From assembly GCA_052118425.1 (NCBI GenBank), contig JBQKHF010000074.1: a stretch of 5,559 nt of DNA; one strand, written 5' to 3'. The notes under the pieces are model-generated. The model was given only the letters and a program-made list of their open reading frames with translations, made no database searches and was not told the origin of the DNA. This document shows positions 5,450 through 5,559 of this stretch, in pieces. The position numbers and the translations under genes were made by a program. Each line of letters starts with the position of its first letter. Positions within the stretch are counted from its first letter, which is position 1. The stretch comes from Roseburia_C sp900315735. Its GTDB lineage: Bacteria > Bacillota > Clostridia > Lachnospirales > Lachnospiraceae.

Positions 5450-5559
5450 ATCGAGTAGGAGGGGAATTTAACTAAATTTCCCGACCTCTCACACCACCGT
5501 GCGTACCGTTCGGTACACGGCGGTTCAATCAACTTAACAAGTAACACACCTTTCGGTGT
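5450..5559 (-). mobile_element. 3' end of a group II intron (domains V and VI); remainder outside window
   Basis: On the minus strand domain V begins at 5526 with GAACCGCCGTG. It folds as a nine-pair lower stem (ACCGCCGTG with CACGGTGGT), a two-base CG bulge and a four-pair upper stem with a GAAC loop. The C-G, G-U, C-G pairs resemble the CGC form of the catalytic triad. Domain VI follows: GAGAGG pairs with CCT-A-CTC, leaving a bulged A (5456) seven bases from the intron end. The intron then ends in GAT at 5450, the expected AY ending. A short GAAA-capped hairpin at 5546-5559 precedes domain V. Group II introns are self-splicing retroelements; a reverse transcriptase gene would be expected beyond the right edge. 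The exact class is not certain. Confidence 0.85.

Overview
The window looks like accessory DNA from a low-GC Gram-positive gut anaerobe, probably a Clostridia/Lachnospiraceae relative. The clues are AT-rich spacers, GGAGG-type ribosome sites, intrinsic terminators, a Gram-positive-type surface adhesin and the end of a group II intron. The species cannot be named from the sequence. Every convincing protein gene is on the minus strand, so the biological order runs from right to left.

Right to left: (i) 5450-5559 is the 3' end of a minus-strand group II intron (domain V, domain VI with a bulged branch-point A, splice site at 5450). (ii) 5200-5424 holds a plus-strand promoter and terminator that could bound a short RNA of about 175 nt. 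(iii) 5042-5193 is a minus-strand promoter and a leader with a 30-codon reading frame running straight through a strong terminator hairpin. (iv) 4173-5042 encodes a 289-residue DNA-binding-type protein with two helix-turn-helix-like regions, followed by its terminator. (v) 3601-4045 is non-coding and carries four TTGAATA boxes spaced 31-33 bp apart and a cluster of small inverted repeats. (vi) 3263-3600 is a second promoter almost identical to that in (iii), followed by a leader with a 13-copy AGAGC tandem repeat inside a small reading frame and a strong terminator just before the next gene. (vii) 3262 to beyond base 1 encodes a secreted multi-domain adhesin: signal peptide, STEQ-rich stalk, thioester-like domain and at least seven Cna-B/SpaA-type domains. 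Its C-terminus is outside the window.

The most interesting point is the control of the adhesin. The AGAGC repeat lies inside a leader reading frame. With 13 copies, as here, that frame stops immediately after the repeat. With 12 copies (or any multiple of three) it would run on and stop in the loop of the terminator hairpin ahead of the adhesin gene. Gain or loss of one 5-bp unit could therefore decide whether a ribosome blocks the terminator. This would be phase variation acting through translation-coupled attenuation. The regulator-like gene has the same promoter module and a leader frame through its own terminator, but no repeat. The layout is read directly from the sequence; the switching mechanism is inference.
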